This document shows, piece after piece, positions 15,471-23,159 of a stretch of DNA of 35,790 bases (position 1 is its first letter; every line of letters starts with the position of its first letter). This DNA comes from DASSFZ01 sp036514635. GTDB taxonomy: Bacteria > Chloroflexota > Anaerolineae > Fen-1058. The notes beneath the pieces were generated by a model. That model saw nothing but the letters and a program-made list of their open reading frames with translations. It had not been told where the DNA came from and did not search any database. A program made the position numbers and the translations under genes. The stretch lies in the NCBI GenBank assembly GCA_036514635.1, contig DATBWU010000324.1, forward strand, positions 1 to 35,790, given 5' to 3'.

Positions 15471-17624
15471 CTAAGTCTCTGCCCTCTCGCCGTTGGGCGC
15501 AGGCGAATGCCAGATCGGCAAGCTGACGCTGAACGTAGAGCCATGCCCGACCTGGCTGGTCACCCACACCCGGCCGCCGTGCTGCTCGACGATCGATTTG
15601 ACGAGCGCCAACCCCAGGCCCGTGCCTGTGGCGTCGATCGTCGACGAGCCGGCCACGCGATAAAAGCGCTCGAAGATGCGCGCCTGCGCCTCTTGCGGGA
15701 TGCCGCGCCCGGTGTCGATGACTTCCAGCAAAACCTGGTCGTGCTGCCGATGCAAGTTCAGCGTGATACGCCCCTTGGCGGGCGTGTATTTGATAGCATT
15801 GCTTATTAGGTTGGCGACAACTTGATACAGCCGCTGGGGGTCGCCCCACACGGGCGGCAGATCGACGGGCAGGTCGGCCGCCAGCAATTGGTGCTTGGCC
15901 TGTGCCTGCATGCGATTTTCGGTGATGACGGTATTAGCGATCTCGGCCAGGTTGCATTCACGCCGCACCAGCCCCACGCGTTGTTCGACGCGCTCCAAAT
16001 CCAGTAAGTCAGTAATCAGTGATTCGATGCGGCGCACGCCGACGAACGCCAGTTCGTACACTTCGCGCTGCGTCGGCGTCCAGTTGGCCGTGCTCTGCCC
16101 CAACATGTCGAGCGCGCCGAGCGTCAGGTTCACCGGATTGCGCAAGTCGTGCGACGCGGTGAGGATCATATCGCTCTTCATGCGCTCGGTCTCTTTGAAG
16201 CGGGTCACGTCCTGCATGACCGCCACCCACCCCAGCACCTGGCCGTTCTCGTCGGCGATCGGCGACAGGTTGCAGAACAGCACCGATTCGTCGGCCAGCG
16301 GCACTTCAAAGCCAATGCGCTCGCGCTGCTCGGTGCGCACGGCCTGCTCGATGGCGCGATTGAGCGCGACATTCGTCGTCGCGCGCGATAGCGGCTGACC
16401 GATGGCCGCTTCCGCCTCGAACCCGAAGGCGCGCTGGGCCGCTTCGTTCGCCAGCGTCAGGCGGCCCAGTCGATCCAGACTGAGCACCACGTCGCCGCTG
16501 CTGCTGATGACGGCGCGGAACTGTTCTTGGTCGGCGCGCACGCGGCTGTACAGGCGCGCGTGGGAAGCGCCTTGCGCCAGCAGGCTGGCGATCACGCGCA
16601 AGGTGTCGAACGTGCCGGCGTCCAGCGCCTTGCCGCGCTCGATGCCGACCAGCAGTACGCCGATCACATCGTCGGCGGCGATGAGCGGCAGCGCGGCCAG
16701 CGCGCCGATGCCGAAGCGGCGCAGTTGATCCAGTGCAGGCCGCGTGAGATCGTCGCGCTCGACATCCTGCACGACGATCGGCTGCTGCTCGATCGCGGCC
16801 CGCGCGGCCAGGCCGGGATCGCCCCGCTGGATCAATTGTTGCGGCGCAAGCACGCCATCGTCCTGGGGGAAACGGTAGTGGACCACCACGTGCAGATCGC
16901 CGCTGAGTGGATTGCCCAAGAAGATCGATCCGGCTTTCAAGCTGAGCAGCGACAGGGTGCGCTGAAGCGAATCGGCCAACATGCGGTGCAGGTCGAAGCG
17001 CGCGTCGAGGATCGCCTGGGCGATACTGCTGACGGCGGCGCTGCGATCGTTGATGCCCTGCATCAACGTCAACATTTCGTGGCTGTTTTCGAACAGGCGC
17101 GCATGGGCAATCGCGGTCGCCGCGTGCGGCGCGAGCATTTCCAGCAGTTCGATCGTCGCAGCTGGCAGAGGGCCTGTGTGCGGGAAGCCGATCTCCAGCA
17201 CACCCAGCACATCGCCGCCGTAAATCAGCGGGACCGCGACCATGCTGAGCACCTGGAGATCCGATCCGAACCGATCCAGGCGATCGTCGTCGTTGATCGC
17301 GTCGTCGACCTGGATTGTGCGGCCGGAGGCCGCCGCGCGTCCGGCCGGGCCTTCGCCCTGCGGCAACAAGACGCCGGTCCGCCCGGCTGGAATGTGGCTG
17401 CCGGCCACGCGCTCCAGAATGCCGGCATTGCCACTGGTCAAATACACCAGCACCGAGGCTTCACCGAACAACCGCGTGCACTGGTTGACGAGCTCGGTGA
17501 TGACCCGCTGGCGATCGAGCGACGCGGTGATCGCCAGTGGCACCTCGTGCACACGGCGCAACATTTCTTCGCGCGCGGCGTCGGTCGGTTGCGAGATACG
17601 GACAGGCTCGCTCGGGCGCTCCAT
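15471..17624 (-). CDS. GAF-GAF-PAS sensor histidine kinase
   Basis: This 717-residue protein has no membrane segment and should be soluble. It reads as two GAF domains (about 25-180 and 205-355), a PAS domain (about 365-475), a HisKA dimerisation domain with the phospho-acceptor His492 in SHDLRNP, and a HATPase domain with the N box ANLISNAIKY (604-613), G1 DTGRG (637-641) and G2 GTGLGL (667-672). It would sense an unknown small ligand or redox state and phosphorylate the cyclase regulator encoded next, and possibly the receiver-ParA protein. Its ATG is 3 nt after the BMC-P stop codon, so the shell gene and kinase are tightly linked. Confidence 0.93.
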   Translation of the reverse strand: MERPSEPVRISQPTDAAREEMLRRVHEVPLAITASLDRQRVITELVNQCTRLFGEASVLVYLTSGNAGILERVAGSHIPAGRTGVLLPQGEGPAGRAAASGRTIQVDDAINDDDRLDRFGSDLQVLSMVAVPLIYGGDVLGVLEIGFPHTGPLPAATIELLEMLAPHAATAIAHARLFENSHEMLTLMQGINDRSAAVSSIAQAILDARFDLHRMLADSLQRTLSLLSLKAGSIFLGNPLSGDLHVVVHYRFPQDDGVLAPQQLIQRGDPGLAARAAIEQQPIVVQDVERDDLTRPALDQLRRFGIGALAALPLIAADDVIGVLLVGIERGKALDAGTFDTLRVIASLLAQGASHARLYSRVRADQEQFRAVISSSGDVVLSLDRLGRLTLANEAAQRAFGFEAEAAIGQPLSRATTNVALNRAIEQAVRTEQRERIGFEVPLADESVLFCNLSPIADENGQVLGWVAVMQDVTRFKETERMKSDMILTASHDLRNPVNLTLGALDMLGQSTANWTPTQREVYELAFVGVRRIESLITDLLDLERVEQRVGLVRRECNLAEIANTVITENRMQAQAKHQLLAADLPVDLPPVWGDPQRLYQVVANLISNAIKYTPAKGRITLNLHRQHDQVLLEVIDTGRGIPQEAQARIFERFYRVAGSSTIDATGTGLGLALVKSIVEQHGGRVWVTSQVGHGSTFSVSLPIWHSPAPNGERAET

Positions 17625-17627
17625 ACA

Positions 17628-17918
17628 CTAATCCTTGCGATATTTCACTTCACCGCCGACTTCCCAGGTATCGACGATCGCCATGATCACGGCGTCACAC
17701 GGGCGCTTGTCGGTCATCACCGTCTGCCGCGCCGACGACCCGGTGGCGATCATCACGACTTCGCCCACACCGGCTCCCACGGCGTCGACGGCGACCAGCG
17801 CGTTCGACGTGTCCTGACCCTCGACCGTGACCGGGCGGACGATCAGGAACTTCAGGCCCTCCATTTTCTCGTCTTTGCGCGTGGCGACGAGTGTACCGAT
17901 GACACGAGCGAGTTGCAT
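17628..17918 (-). CDS. BMC-P shell pentamer (EutN/CcmL family)
   Basis: The 96-residue protein is a third vertex pentamer, starting MQLARVIGTLVATRKDEKMEG and carrying the GAGVGEVVMIATGSSARQT loop and the AVIMAIVDTWEV end. It is closer to the tailed pentamer at 8914 than to the one at 8592, as the shared MQLA-VIGT-VATRK start shows. It lies between BMC-H (112 nt upstream) and the kinase gene (3 nt downstream). Three different pentamers with one BMC-H and two BMC-T give a complete shell set. Confidence 0.94.
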   Translation of the reverse strand: MQLARVIGTLVATRKDEKMEGLKFLIVRPVTVEGQDTSNALVAVDAVGAGVGEVVMIATGSSARQTVMTDKRPCDAVIMAIVDTWEVGGEVKYRKD

Positions 17919-17925
17919 AGTTATC

Positions 17926-18015
17926 CGTGTTGCGTGTTGCGTATTATGTGCTGCGTGTTACGTGTTGCACGGTACGTGGTCGGCGAACCGAACACGCAAC
18001 ACGCCATACACGCAA
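17926..18015. repeat. GTGTTGCGT word array
   Basis: The largest gap within the compartment cluster, between BMC-H and BMC-P, is almost entirely filled with near-copies of gtgttgcgt/gtgttacgt. The right part (cgaacacgcaacacgc) is the complement, so the array could fold into a long hairpin that separates the two messages. Confidence 0.65.
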
Positions 18016-18030
18016 GCGCACAAGAGCAGG

Positions 18031-18336
<306 letters not shown>

Positions 18337-18357
18337 TGACTCTCCTCCTGAATCGGG

Positions 18358-18422
18358 ATCAGTGATCAGTGATCAGTGATTACTGACTTACTGATCACTG
18401 GCTTACTGATCACTGCTCACTG
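18358..18422. repeat. GATCAGT / TGATCACTG word array
   Basis: The gap between BMC-T and BMC-H contains tandem copies of atcagtg followed by several tgatcactg units, mutually complementary, so the RNA could form alternative hairpins just upstream of BMC-H. Confidence 0.65.
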
Positions 18423-18425
18423 GCG

Positions 18426-19058
18426 TTACTCTTTTCGCCCGGTTGCTTCCTTGCCGGTGATACCCTCCACCGCATCCACCGCCGCCTGATAGCCGGCCAT
18501 GATGTCGCGCTCTTCGCCGCCCAGGTACACCCGGCCGAACGACCCGAAGGCGCGCACTTCCAAAATGTTGATCTCGGCGCGCTTCTCGGCTTCGTTCGCG
18601 GCGATCGCGGCATAGGCGGCCGGTTCAACTTCCAACACGTACAGCGTGTGCCCGGCCAGCAGCATGTGACCGTGCCGCATACGATTGATCAACTGCGTGT
18701 GGTGCGGATCGACGTTGCGGATCACCTGGCTGGACAGGATATGCGGCTTCCAGCGATCTTCCTGTCTGAGGCTAAGGGCTTCTAAGACCGCCGCGCCCGC
18801 CGCGCGCACCTCGGCCTGCGACTCGGAATGCACTTCCAGCAGGCCGTACAATCGCTCGATGATTTGCATACCGGGGCGGACGCGCGTCGACTTTACGGCG
18901 ATGTCGGTAATGCGGTTGATTTCAATGCCGGGCGCGATTTCGATCCACAGCGAGGCGTCGCCGGGCAGAGGCAGGAAGCCCTGCGCCACGGTGCCCAGAA
19001 ACGCCGCGTGCTGCGGCTGCAACGAATCGAGGAACACGTACGATCGCAAATCGGCCAA
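18426..19058 (-). CDS. BMC-T shell protein (stacking, permuted type)
   Basis: This protein of about 210 residues closely resembles the double-stacking BMC-T proteins of Haliangium ochraceum: LRSYVFLDSLQPQHAAFLGT, FLPLPGDASLWIEIAPG, RPGMQIIERLYGLLEVH, then the second domain with SSQVIRNVDPHHTQLINR, LYVLEVEPAAYAAIAANEAE and FGRVYLGGEERD. Such proteins form two stacked trimers with gated pores for larger metabolites. I place the start at the TTG at 19056-19058, with GAAGGAGA about 7 nt upstream; a longer in-frame start at 19100 adds residues unlike the family and overlaps the preceding gene more. Translation is probably coupled to that gene's stop codon. Confidence 0.93.
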   Translation of the reverse strand: MADLRSYVFLDSLQPQHAAFLGTVAQGFLPLPGDASLWIEIAPGIEINRITDIAVKSTRVRPGMQIIERLYGLLEVHSESQAEVRAAGAAVLEALSLRQEDRWKPHILSSQVIRNVDPHHTQLINRMRHGHMLLAGHTLYVLEVEPAAYAAIAANEAEKRAEINILEVRAFGSFGRVYLGGEERDIMAGYQAAVDAVEGITGKEATGRKE

Positions 19059-19059
19059 A

Positions 19060-19347
19060 TCAGGCTCTCCTTCGCGTGCGCAGCACGTCCACCGGCGCAC
19101 CCCAATCGGGCGAGCGCTGAGCGCCTGTCGTGCCGCTGCTAGGCAATCGCGTCGCCGTGCCGATCAGCAGCGCCAACTGCTCCAGCGCGTATGGATCGTA
19201 GGTTCGTTCTCCGCACACGTCGCACACCCGAACCGGCATGGACGGCACGACTACGAATTCGCCGCCGTGCCAGGCAGCATACGTCGCTACCCCGCCGTGC
19301 AGTGTGCCGATGTGGCAATGTGAGCAAGCGTGTGTCGTGTCATCCAT
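19060..19347 (-). CDS. YgiT-type zinc-knuckle protein
   Basis: The protein of about 95 residues carries two CXXC knuckles, CSHCHIGTL near the N-terminus and VCDVCGERTYD near residue 45, the pattern of YgiT/MqsA N-terminal zinc domains. These usually belong to antitoxins with a C-terminal DNA-binding domain, or occur alone beside a small toxin. Here no helix-turn-helix follows and neither neighbour is a toxin. It overlaps the BMC-T start region. I use the second ATG (19347) because GAGAAG lies 5 nt upstream; another ATG lies 12 nt earlier. Confidence 0.75.
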   Translation of the reverse strand: MDDTTHACSHCHIGTLHGGVATYAAWHGGEFVVVPSMPVRVCDVCGERTYDPYALEQLALLIGTATRLPSSGTTGAQRSPDWGAPVDVLRTRRRA

Positions 19348-19382
19348 AATACTTCTCATCGCGAAGAGCGCGAAGATTTCTG

Positions 19383-19441
19383 TTTCTTCTTCGCGTCCAC
19401 CTGCCCCGCACGTCTTAAGCGGGGTTGCGGCTTCGCGGCTC
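19383..19441. repeat. Dispersed 58-bp hairpin repeat, copy 2 (non-coding)
   Basis: This matches 8920-8977 over its length, with the hairpin ccccgc (19404-19409) and gcgggg (19419-19424). It lies directly after the deoC stop codon. The hairpin could act as a transcript end or processing site. Confidence 0.75.
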
Positions 19442-19444
19442 GAA

Positions 19445-20326
19445 TCATTTCACACCGGCCTCTTGTATGATCTTGACGCTGGCGCTGGCACCAATGCGCG
19501 TCGCGCCGGCCTCGATCATCTTCTGCGCATCGGCCAGGGTGCGGATGCCGCCGGCCGCCTTCACCCCCATCGCCGGGCCGACGGCATGCCGCATCAGAGC
19601 GACATCGTGAACCGTCGCCCCACCCGGCCCGAAGCCGGTTGAGGTCTTGACGAACTCGGCCCCGGCTTCCTTCGCCAGCTTGCACGCAATGACTTTCTCT
19701 TCGTCGGTCAACAGCGCGGCTTCGATGATCACTTTGACGATCGCACCGCCCGCGTGCGCGGTGGCAACCACGGTAGCGATGTCGCGCGCGACGAGCGTGT
19801 AGTCTTTGCTCTTCAGCGCGCCGATGTTGATCACCATGTCGATCTCGGTCGCGCCGTCGTCGATCGCCTGTTGCGTCTCGTAGGCCTTGACTTCGGGCGG
19901 CGTCGCACCGAGCGGAAACCCGACGACCGTGCAGACGCGCACCGGCGTGTCTTTCAGCAGTTGCGCGCACAGCCTGACGTGCGCCGGGTTGACGCACACC
20001 GCCGCGAAGTTGTACTTGCGCGCCTCGTGGCACAACTGCGCGATCTGCGCTTCGTTCGCGTCGGGCTTGAGCAGCGTGTGGTCGATTGTCGCGCCGATGT
20101 CCGCATCGCGCGGGACCACGCCCAGGCCCGACGTGATGCGCGCTGCGCCCGCCCCGACGACTTCGCGCACCTTATCCGCGCATTCGCGCGGGCACTGCCC
20201 GTCTTTGCACTCGCAAGCATCCGCTAACGATCCACCCGCGCGGGCTTGTTGCTCACCCAGCGTCAGCAACACCTGGCGCGTGATCTGCTCGACGAGACGT
20301 TCGACGGTCGTTGTGTCGATCGGCAT
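19445..20326 (-). CDS. deoC: Deoxyribose-phosphate aldolase with an N-terminal extension
   Basis: This 293-residue protein is a class I aldolase that splits 2-deoxyribose 5-phosphate into acetaldehyde and glyceraldehyde 3-phosphate. Schiff-base Lys227 (VKTSTGFG), Asp163 (EIDMVINIGA) and Lys256 (GVKAAGGI) form the active site. It is about 70 residues longer at the N-terminus than ordinary DeoC. Residues 5-24 form an amphipathic helix like an encapsulation peptide, followed by a Cys-rich linker with Cys38, Cys40, Cys45 and Cys49, a possible metal site. DeoC with RpiB is the mark of sugar-phosphate-utilising (SPU) compartments. The acetaldehyde would pass to the aldehyde dehydrogenase. The dispersed repeat follows the stop codon. 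Confidence 0.94.
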   Translation of the reverse strand: MPIDTTTVERLVEQITRQVLLTLGEQQARAGGSLADACECKDGQCPRECADKVREVVGAGAARITSGLGVVPRDADIGATIDHTLLKPDANEAQIAQLCHEARKYNFAAVCVNPAHVRLCAQLLKDTPVRVCTVVGFPLGATPPEVKAYETQQAIDDGATEIDMVINIGALKSKDYTLVARDIATVVATAHAGGAIVKVIIEAALLTDEEKVIACKLAKEAGAEFVKTSTGFGPGGATVHDVALMRHAVGPAMGVKAAGGIRTLADAQKMIEAGATRIGASASVKIIQEAGVK

Positions 20327-20337
20327 AAGTATTGCTT

Positions 20338-20396
20338 CACGGCCGAGATTTCAGACTCTCAGCGTTCTCTGCGCGCTCTGCGGTTAAACTCGCTCA
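20338..20396. repeat. CTCTGCG-type word repeat
   Basis: The gap between the Uma2 gene and deoC contains degenerate repeats of the type ctcagcgttctctgcgcgctctgcgg, another of the short-word arrays. No gene is seen in it. Confidence 0.45.
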
Positions 20397-20963
20397 CTCT
20401 TCAAACACGCTGTCGGTCTGGAAAGACAGGCCGCTCAAGACTTCCGACTTCACGGCATCGCCTGCACCGAACAATCCCAGCCGGGCATACGCACCTTCAC
20501 GCAGCGCCAGCACTTCGATGGTGCCTGCTTCCGGGCTGACCAGCCAGTATTCGCGCACGCCAAAGCGCGCGTACACATCGCGCTTGCCGGCCTTGTCCAG
20601 CTGCGCCGTTCCAGGGGACAGCACTTCGACGACGAGATCGGGTGCACCTTGAACATTAGCGTCCGTGATGATCTTCAAACGTTCTTTGGAGACAAAGAAC
20701 GTATCGGGTTGAACGACATTCTCACCGGATAGCACAACGTCGAACGGGGCGAAATAGACCTCGCCGATTTTATTCGTGCGCGCATAACTATCCAAAATGC
20801 GGAACAGGTTTCGGAGAAAATGCTGATGCGCTTTGTTCGGCGCAGGTGACATGATCAATTCTCCTTCGATCACCTGATAGCGATGCCCATCGTCCGGCAT
20901 GGCTGCATACTCGGCGTAAGTTACTTTGCGCGTCTGAACTGGGGGATCGACTCTAACAGCCAT
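20394..20963 (-). CDS. Uma2-family protein (DUF820, PD-(D/E)XK fold)
   Basis: This 189-residue protein is a second Uma2 member, distinct from the one at 8015. YAAMPDDGHRYQVIEGELIM opens the domain, VQPDTFFVSKERL carries the active-site Asp and PDLVVEVLSPGTA the following acidic residue. It lies only 3 nt after rpiB and 67 nt before deoC, with GAGG in its ribosome site, so it is part of the same transcript. Its role in a compartment cluster is not evident; it may be a passenger gene. Confidence 0.88.
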   Translation of the reverse strand: MAVRVDPPVQTRKVTYAEYAAMPDDGHRYQVIEGELIMSPAPNKAHQHFLRNLFRILDSYARTNKIGEVYFAPFDVVLSGENVVQPDTFFVSKERLKIITDANVQGAPDLVVEVLSPGTAQLDKAGKRDVYARFGVREYWLVSPEAGTIEVLALREGAYARLGLFGAGDAVKSEVLSGLSFQTDSVFEE

Positions 20964-20966
20964 GGC

Positions 20967-21725
20967 TCACTTCCTCGCAAAGCGCTTCTCAATGGCAATA
21001 ATCTTGTCCACGCGCCGGGCGTGGCGACCGCCGCCGAAGCCGGTTTCCAGCCAGGTCTTGACGATCTGCTTCGCCAGCGCCGGCCCAATCAGTCCCGCAC
21101 CCAGCGTCAAGACGTTGGCGTCGTTGTGCTCCCGGCTGTTGAGCGCGGTCGCCTGATCATAGCACAGCGCGGCGCGGACGCCCGGCACTTTGTTCGCCGC
21201 CATACACGAACCGATACCGGCGCCGTCGATCAGGATGCCGCGCCAGGCCCGCCCGCTCGACACGAGTTCGGCGACGGCCAGCGCGATGTCGGGATAGTCG
21301 ACCGGATCGGTCGAATGCGTTCCACAATCGGCCACAGTATAACCCATTTCCTCAAGAAAAGCCTTGAGCGTGGCCTTCAGCGCGACGCCACCGTGGTCGG
21401 CGCCGATCGCGACGACGCGCTCTCCAGTCGCAGGGGACGAATGAGACGCAGGGGGAACAGGCGCGGGCGTCTCGACCAGGGCAATGCCTCGCTCCAGAGC
21501 CTGATCGCGCGCCAGCGGTGTGAGGCGCGCGCCCGCCGGCACGACGATTCGCCCGCCGCGCTCGGCGGCGGCCACCGTCTGCTCGGTGATCCACGCTGCG
21601 GTGCGGGGCACGACGCCGGATCGGGCCGGGGATGTCTCGGTCAGACCCAGCGTCCGATACAGGACGCGCCGCACGATGTCACGAACGTCCGATTCCGGCA
21701 CAGGCCTATCAGTTGCCTTCGGCAT
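20967..21725 (-). CDS. rpiB: RpiB-like sugar-phosphate isomerase with BMC-type N-terminal extension
   Basis: This 252-residue protein ends in a RpiB/LacA-type isomerase domain (about 103-245), which interconverts ribose 5-phosphate and ribulose 5-phosphate. GADHGG (Asp110, His111) and SREHNDANVL (His200) are kept. The catalytic Cys of the E. coli enzyme (CGTGIG) is replaced: the motif here is DGAGIGSCMAANK, with Asp167 at that position. The first 30 residues form an encapsulation-like amphipathic helix (ESDVRDIVRRVLYRTLG), and residues about 38-85 hold a small domain with RIVVPAGARLTPLARD that recurs in BMC cargo and EutQ/PduM-like proteins. The gene overlaps the signal peptidase stop by 17 nt. 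It supports the SPU compartment assignment. Confidence 0.88.
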   Translation of the reverse strand: MPKATDRPVPESDVRDIVRRVLYRTLGLTETSPARSGVVPRTAAWITEQTVAAAERGGRIVVPAGARLTPLARDQALERGIALVETPAPVPPASHSSPATGERVVAIGADHGGVALKATLKAFLEEMGYTVADCGTHSTDPVDYPDIALAVAELVSSGRAWRGILIDGAGIGSCMAANKVPGVRAALCYDQATALNSREHNDANVLTLGAGLIGPALAKQIVKTWLETGFGGGRHARRVDKIIAIEKRFARK

Positions 21726-22317
21726 AGGCTTGGTGTGGAACGATGCCCCAATCGGACGGGGGCCAGTAGATGATCCAGGCGCGGCCGACGATGCTCTCTC
21801 GGCGCACGGGTCCGAAATTTCGGGAATCCTTCGAGTTGCTGCGATTGTCGCCCATCACAAAGTAGTCGTCCGGCCCCAGGGTTTGCGCGGCAAATGAGCC
21901 GCCAGGCGGCGGCAGCGTGTATGGCTCATCGATCGGTTGCCTGTCGATCAGCACCACGCCATTTTCCATCGAAAGGGTCTCGCCGGGCAGGCCGATGATG
22001 CGCTTGATCAGGTCGTCCTCCTGGTTGGCGATCGCCAGCACCACAATGTCGCCACGTTCCGGCGAATGGAGCAGGTAGGACACCTTGTCGACGATAACGT
22101 ATTGGCCCTCGTGCAAGTTGGGCAACATGCTGACGCTGCGGATCGTAAAGCGAGCGGTCGCCGTGTTGACGAGCAGGAAAATGATCGCCGTCAGCAACAG
22201 CGTATCGACCACTTCGCGCGCGAAGAGAGAGAGACGCGAGTTCGGCGCGGCGGGTTGTTGTGGGGCCGGCTCGATCGGCGGGGTCGAGACATCGGGCAAG
22301 GGTGGAAGCATGAACAT
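21709..22317 (-). CDS. lepB: Signal peptidase I, paralogue A
   Basis: The 202-residue protein is a type I signal peptidase, which releases exported proteins from the membrane. One membrane helix lies at about residues 33-52 after a Pro-rich N-terminus. The catalytic dyad is Ser63 (SVSMLPNL) and Lys105 (DDLIKRIIGLPGE), and GDNRSNSKDSR is box E. It shares most of its sequence with the gene immediately upstream, so the two arose by tandem duplication. Its end overlaps rpiB by 17 nt. A possible -10 box (TATAAT at 22349-22344) lies upstream without a convincing -35. Confidence 0.94.
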   Translation of the reverse strand: MFMLPPLPDVSTPPIEPAPQQPAAPNSRLSLFAREVVDTLLLTAIIFLLVNTATARFTIRSVSMLPNLHEGQYVIVDKVSYLLHSPERGDIVVLAIANQEDDLIKRIIGLPGETLSMENGVVLIDRQPIDEPYTLPPPGGSFAAQTLGPDDYFVMGDNRSNSKDSRNFGPVRRESIVGRAWIIYWPPSDWGIVPHQAYAEGN

Positions 22318-22343
22318 GACCTGGGCGAAATCAGCGTGCGTAA

Positions 22344-22349
22344 ATTATA
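22344..22349 (-). promoter_or_regulatory. Possible internal -10 element before signal peptidase A
   Basis: A perfect TATAAT on the minus strand lies 27 nt upstream of the gene start, but no -35 match is found at 16-18 bp. It may be a weak internal promoter for the second half of the cluster. Confidence 0.25.
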
Positions 22350-22384
22350 CAACGAGTGGGAACAAGCCAGGGGTCGCGGTTGGG

Positions 22385-22993
22385 TTACGGCGCAGGCGAA
22401 GCAGCGAAGGTGTAGTGCGGAACTATTGCCCAGTCGGACGGCGGCCAGTACACGATCCACGCCCGGCCCACGATGTTGCCTCGGTGGATCGGCCCGAAGG
22501 TGCGCGAGTCCTGCGAGTTGCTTCGATTGTCACCCATGACGAAGTACTCATCTGCGCCGAGCCGAAGCGCCGTCTTAGTGTCTGAAGAGGGAGCGACATA
22601 CGGTTCATCGAGCGGCAGGCCGTCGATGTACACCTTGCCTTGCGAGACCTCGACCGTTTCGCCGGGCAGGCCGATGATGCGCTTGATGAAGTCCTTTGAA
22701 TCGCCGTTTCGATCAAACACCACCACGTCACCCCGTTGCGGCGGGCCGAACAGATACGTCACCTTATCGACGATGACGTACTCTTCGTTGTGCAAGTTCG
22801 GCTCCATGCTCGACCCGTCGATCTTGAACCGGCTGGTCGCCGCGTTCACGAGCAGGAAAATGATCGCGGTCAGCACGGCGGTTTCGACAATTTCGCGGAG
22901 GAGGTTCGATCGGCGCGCGGGGGCCGGTGAAGCCGGGGACAACTCAAGAGACACGTTCCCCGCAGGGATGGGTGTCTCGGATGGGGATTCCAA
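22385..22993 (-). CDS. lepB: Signal peptidase I, paralogue B
   Basis: This 202-residue type I signal peptidase has one membrane helix at about residues 33-51, catalytic Ser62 in SSMEPNL and Lys104 in DFIKRIIGLPGE, and GDNRSNSQDSR as box E. It starts at TTG (22991-22993), supported by AGGAG 6 nt upstream. It is the first gene of the long minus-strand run and lies just after a promoter, so it heads the compartment cluster. The reason for two signal peptidases here is unknown; the binding protein and HExxH peptidase at the far end are both exported. Confidence 0.94.
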   Translation of the reverse strand: MESPSETPIPAGNVSLELSPASPAPARRSNLLREIVETAVLTAIIFLLVNAATSRFKIDGSSMEPNLHNEEYVIVDKVTYLFGPPQRGDVVVFDRNGDSKDFIKRIIGLPGETVEVSQGKVYIDGLPLDEPYVAPSSDTKTALRLGADEYFVMGDNRSNSQDSRTFGPIHRGNIVGRAWIVYWPPSDWAIVPHYTFAASPAP

Positions 22994-23021
22994 CGTCTAC
23001 TCCTGTTACATACTTTTAGCG

Positions 23022-23050
23022 ATTATACTCGATCTCCGGCGGCCCAGCAA
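23022..23050 (-). promoter_or_regulatory. Promoter at the head of the compartment cluster
   Basis: On the minus strand TTGCTG (23050-23045) is followed after 17 bp by a perfect TATAAT (23027-23022). Transcription would start near 23015, giving a leader of only about 22 nt before signal peptidase B. No operator is recognised. Confidence 0.6.
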
Positions 23051-23106
23051 CGCACAGGGAGATCGTCAACGGATTGAAAACGGACAAGCGAATAGAAGCG
23101 GAAATC

Positions 23107-23135
23107 TTGACCCCGCCTTCAGCCTATGCCATAAT
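23107..23135 (+). promoter_or_regulatory. Promoter of the receiver-GGDEF gene
   Basis: TTGACC (23107-23112), 17 bp, then CATAAT (23130-23135) is a good sigma-70-type promoter. It is divergent from the cluster promoter at 23022-23050, and transcription would begin near 23142. Confidence 0.65.
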
Positions 23136-23159
23136 CGAGCGCAGGGAGAGGAAAGACCT

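Noticed and set aside
15452..15544. N-terminal extension of the receiver-cyclase frame
   Set aside because: It overlaps the kinase coding end and is Arg-rich, unlike a receiver start; the GTG at 15451 has a proper ribosome site.
19356..20033. Minus-strand frame of 225 codons overlapping deoC and ending in a tail similar to the pentamer tail (QVDAKKK)
   Set aside because: The similarity comes from the dispersed 58-bp repeat; the DeoC frame has all active-site residues, so this frame is an artefact.
22473..23159. Long N-terminal extension of the receiver-GGDEF frame
   Set aside because: It lies opposite signal peptidase B and through the promoter; the receiver domain begins at the ATG at 23160 with a good ribosome site.
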